Shown: positions 14,792-17,193 of the stretch, in pieces
Position numbering within the stretch: position 1 is the first letter of the stretch
Layout of the letters: each line of letters begins with the position of its first letter
Source: an uncultured Oscillospiraceae bacterium
GTDB lineage: Bacteria > Bacillota > Clostridia > Oscillospirales > Acutalibacteraceae
Reading direction: 5' to 3'
NCBI GenBank assembly: GCA_900555805.1
Contig: USMJ01000002.1
Location: 1-17,193 of the forward strand
Length of the DNA: 17,193 bases
The notes under the pieces: generated by a model
The model's database searches: none
Seen by the model: the letters and a program-made list of their open reading frames with translations, nothing else
Told to the model about the DNA's origin: nothing
Made by a program: the position numbers and the translations under genes

Positions 14792-16855
14792 TTATTCTCT
14801 TCTTGCTTCTTTATCCGAGCTGACGATCGAATAATACGCGTTCGATGTCAGTCTGTAAACCGCCGTATAGAACAGAGCGAATACTGCGAAGCATATCGCC
14901 GTCGTTACAGCGAAAAGCGTAATGTTATTGATGTTGAACACCAGAAGTATTCTGTAAATTATCGGGAAGGCGAACGCCATGTGAAGTCCCGCGCCGAGAA
15001 GCGGCAGGAAGAATACCGTCAGAAGCTGTGAGTTGATACTCTTTCTGATCTCCCTCTTGGTCATGCCGACCTGCTGCATGATATCGAAACGAGCCTGATC
15101 CTCATAGCCCTCGGATATCTGCTTATAGTATATGATAAGCACTGCGGCGAAGAGGAAAACTATACTGAGGATTATTCCGAGGAAGAACAGTCCGCCGTAA
15201 AGTCCGTAGAAGTCGTCGCGGTTTATCTGTCGGCTTTCGACGGAATAAGCGTGACCGTGCATATCATCGGGCAGCTTTTCGTTCATCTTCTTCTGAACGT
15301 TGCTGACAGACTGTCTGATAGGCTCGAAAACTTCGACCTGTCCGTTTTCGTCAAGTCCCGTATCAAAGTCGCAGTTCCATGCGTAATTCATTGATATCGC
15401 CGAATCATCGGATGGCTTCACGCTTTCGAACGTTTTATCGAGGTCGTTTACTATAATATATATCGACGGAACTATATTCATCGCCGCGTCGCCGGTCGAA
15501 ACGAACGAGTCGAGTCTCTTCGTGACTTTCATTTCTCTTGAGCCTATCGTTAGCGATTCGCAGTTAAGCTTTTTCTTCGGCGAGTATATCATTATCTCGT
15601 CCTTGGAGAGAGTTTCGTTCTTGTTCATCAGGCGGTTATAATCGTCAATTCCGACGAAGAGCACCTGAAACGCGTTATCGGTCGATACTATGCCTGCGCT
15701 TGTGGCAGGATTAACGATGTTGAAGTTCACCTTGTTTTCCGAAAGATCGGCGTAGGCGATGACATATTCGTATTCGTTGGCGTTTTTGACTTCGCCGCCC
15801 TTCGCCTTGCATTTGCTTTCGATCTCTTTCATAAGAGCGTCGGGGTCGAAGATCTCGTCGAGCTTCGCGTGGTCTCTCATGATCTGAATGTTCATCTCTC
15901 GGGGATATCTCTCATAAAGAGAGTTTTCGGCTCCGAAATAGAGACTCGCTGTCGAAGAAATCATGACGAGTACCATTGTAGCGAGTATACATATTGAAGC
16001 TAAGCCTGCGCCGTTTCTCTTCATTCTGAAGGTCATGGACGAAACGGAAACGAAGTGGTTGGGTTTATAGTAGTAGTTCTTTTTCTTCTGCAAGATCTTG
16101 CAAAGGAGAACGGAACCCGAGATGAGAAGAAGATATGTCGCTATTATAACGAGTATGACCGCCGCGAAAAAGATGTTCATGGCCTTGAGCGGATTCTTGA
16201 CCGTCACGGCTATAGCGTAAGCGGCGGCGAGGAGTATCACGCCTATGACGCCTGCCGCCCAGTTGGCTTTCGGCGCTTTTTCGCCTGCGTTCTCGCTGTG
16301 GAGAAGGCTGATCGCGCTGGCGGAGCCTATCTGTCTTAACGTGTTGACAAACAGCAGAATGAAGATCACGCAGAAAACGCCCAGAGTGAGTATAACTCCC
16401 GGAAGCGAAACACTCAGATCGTACGTCACAGCGCCTTTTATCATGTTCACAAGTCCGAGCTCGGCGAGCTTTGAGACCGCGATTCCGACGGCGAGACCGC
16501 CGACGAGCGATATCAGGGCGATAATAAGCGACTCCCATGCGAGAACCTTGGCGATGTTCTTTCGGTTCATTCCGAGGATGTTATAAAGTCCGAATTCCTT
16601 CTTTCTCTTTCTGACCAGAAATGAGTTCGTGTAGAACAGGAAAATCGCCGCGAAGATTGCTATGACCCATGTTCCGAAGTACAAGGTAGTTGTTATCATG
16701 TTCGCGCCCTTGAGCTTGGAAACAGCCTCGCAGGTCTGGAGAAACAGGATTATATAATACATAGCCACCATGCCGACGCAGGTGAGAATGTATGGAAAAT
16801 AGAGCTTCGAATTCTTCTTTATACCGTTGACGGCGAGATTTCTGTAGAGCTTCAT
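14792..16855 (-). CDS. BceB-family FtsX-like ABC transporter permease
   Basis: This 687-residue permease has the BceB layout: about 10 membrane helices (near 18-40, 57-80, 104-130, 150-172, 199-218, 225-252, 285-306, 554-577, 608-635 and 645-668), and one large extracellular domain of roughly 245 residues (308-553) between helices 7 and 8. FtsX-type coupling segments include RKRKKEFGLYNILGM (82-96) and, after helix 8, YYKQISEGYEDQARFDIMQQ. BceAB-type transporters remove peptide antibiotics such as bacitracin or lantibiotics from their lipid II-cycle targets and also signal to a partner sensor kinase. The extracellular domain decides specificity and cannot be assigned by eye. The start ATG overlaps the stop of the ATPase gene by 4 bases. 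The gene ends near the terminator at 14692-14730. Confidence 0.93.
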   Translation of the reverse strand: MKLYRNLAVNGIKKNSKLYFPYILTCVGMVAMYYIILFLQTCEAVSKLKGANMITTTLYFGTWVIAIFAAIFLFYTNSFLVRKRKKEFGLYNILGMNRKNIAKVLAWESLIIALISLVGGLAVGIAVSKLAELGLVNMIKGAVTYDLSVSLPGVILTLGVFCVIFILLFVNTLRQIGSASAISLLHSENAGEKAPKANWAAGVIGVILLAAAYAIAVTVKNPLKAMNIFFAAVILVIIATYLLLISGSVLLCKILQKKKNYYYKPNHFVSVSSMTFRMKRNGAGLASICILATMVLVMISSTASLYFGAENSLYERYPREMNIQIMRDHAKLDEIFDPDALMKEIESKCKAKGGEVKNANEYEYVIAYADLSENKVNFNIVNPATSAGIVSTDNAFQVLFVGIDDYNRLMNKNETLSKDEIMIYSPKKKLNCESLTIGSREMKVTKRLDSFVSTGDAAMNIVPSIYIIVNDLDKTFESVKPSDDSAISMNYAWNCDFDTGLDENGQVEVFEPIRQSVSNVQKKMNEKLPDDMHGHAYSVESRQINRDDFYGLYGGLFFLGIILSIVFLFAAVLIIYYKQISEGYEDQARFDIMQQVGMTKREIRKSINSQLLTVFFLPLLGAGLHMAFAFPIIYRILLVFNINNITLFAVTTAICFAVFALFYTAVYRLTSNAYYSIVSSDKEARRE

Positions 16856-17193
16856 TGTCTGTCACCGCCCGTCGCAAGCAAGGTCAGCGTGTCGGATATC
16901 ATCTGATAAAGCTGTTCGTTCGTGCTCTCGCCTCTGTATATCTGGTGGAACACTTCGCCGTCCTTGATGAACATGATTCGGTCGGCGTGGCTCGCCGCCT
17001 TGACCGAGTGAGTGACCATGAGAATGGTCTGACCGCTCTTGTTGATAGTCGAGAACATTTCGAGAAGCTCATCCGTTGCCTTTGAGTCGAGCGCGCCCGT
17101 CGGTTCGTCCGCCAAAACGAGCTTGGGCGAGGTTATAAGCGCTCTTGCGACAGCGGCTCTCTGTTTCTGACCGCCCGAGAGCTTATGCGGCTC
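16852..17193 (-). CDS. BceA-type ABC transporter ATPase (C-terminal part, 5' end off window)
   Basis: Only the last 113 residues are in the window. They contain the ABC signature LSGGQ, the Walker B segment LVLADEPTG followed by ALDS (D-loop), and the switch His in MVTHS. The Walker A and start codon lie past base 17193. The tail after the switch region (IMFIKDGEVFHQIYRGES) is typical of peptide-exporter or BceA ATPases of the MacB/LolD group. It is translationally coupled to the permease (TGA/ATG overlap at 16852-16855), and GGCGGTGA near its 3' end supplies the permease ribosome binding site. A BceRS-like two-component pair is often next to such genes and could lie just beyond the edge. Confidence 0.95.
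   Translation of the reverse strand, partial: EPHKLSGGQKQRAAVARALITSPKLVLADEPTGALDSKATDELLEMFSTINKSGQTILMVTHSVKAASHADRIMFIKDGEVFHQIYRGESTNEQLYQMISDTLTLLATGGDRQ

Overview
The window looks like a chromosome segment from an anaerobic, gut-type Firmicute (class Clostridia; I infer Oscillospiraceae/Ruminococcaceae or a relative). The evidence is strong AGGAGG-type ribosome binding sites, some TTG starts, the fakA-recG neighbour pair, a GPH-family sugar symporter, a BceAB-type exporter, and a giant secreted protein built from InlB-like and Cys/His repeats. No rRNA, tRNA, CRISPR array, transposase or prophage gene is visible. The species assignment is inference.

Left third (1-5155, minus strand): one uninterrupted reading frame covers all 5155 bases and runs off the left edge with no stop, giving 1718 codons. 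I read it codon by codon. It encodes a secreted protein with a signal peptide, a Thr/Ser/Asn-rich N-terminal region, three InlB/Flg_new-like units around a helical FIVAR-like segment, about 24 tandem ~40-residue Cys/His units (about 68 Cys in about 970 residues), and then more InlB-like units. It has its own promoter, a ~118-nt leader with an inverted repeat, and a consensus ribosome binding site. It is the least conventional object in the window. A C-to-H swap pattern inside the repeats suggests metal binding rather than simple disulfides.

5156-7444: a ~455-base intergenic stretch holds that promoter, a pair of ~70-base direct repeats and a 13-bp perfect hairpin. Then comes a minus-strand GPH-family (MelB-like) sugar:cation symporter with an extra loop. 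A 247-base divergent intergenic region separates it from a plus-strand operon with a near-consensus promoter.

7445-14667, plus strand: six closely spaced genes probably form one operon. They are a histidine-phosphatase-superfamily enzyme, the phosphodiesterase YmdB (overlapping by 4 bases), an orphan family-5 peptide-binding lipoprotein, FakA (fatty acid kinase, TTG start), RecG helicase and LuxS (TTG start). The genes mix phosphoester hydrolysis, fatty acid activation, replication-fork repair and methyl-cycle/AI-2 chemistry, so this looks like a housekeeping operon rather than one pathway. It ends at a strong, probably bidirectional terminator at 14692-14730.

14792-17193, minus strand: a BceB-type FtsX permease and the C-terminal part of its ATPase overlap by 4 bases and converge on the luxS operon. 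Modules of this kind usually give antimicrobial-peptide resistance. The rest of the ATPase, and any sensor kinase/regulator pair, lie beyond the right edge.
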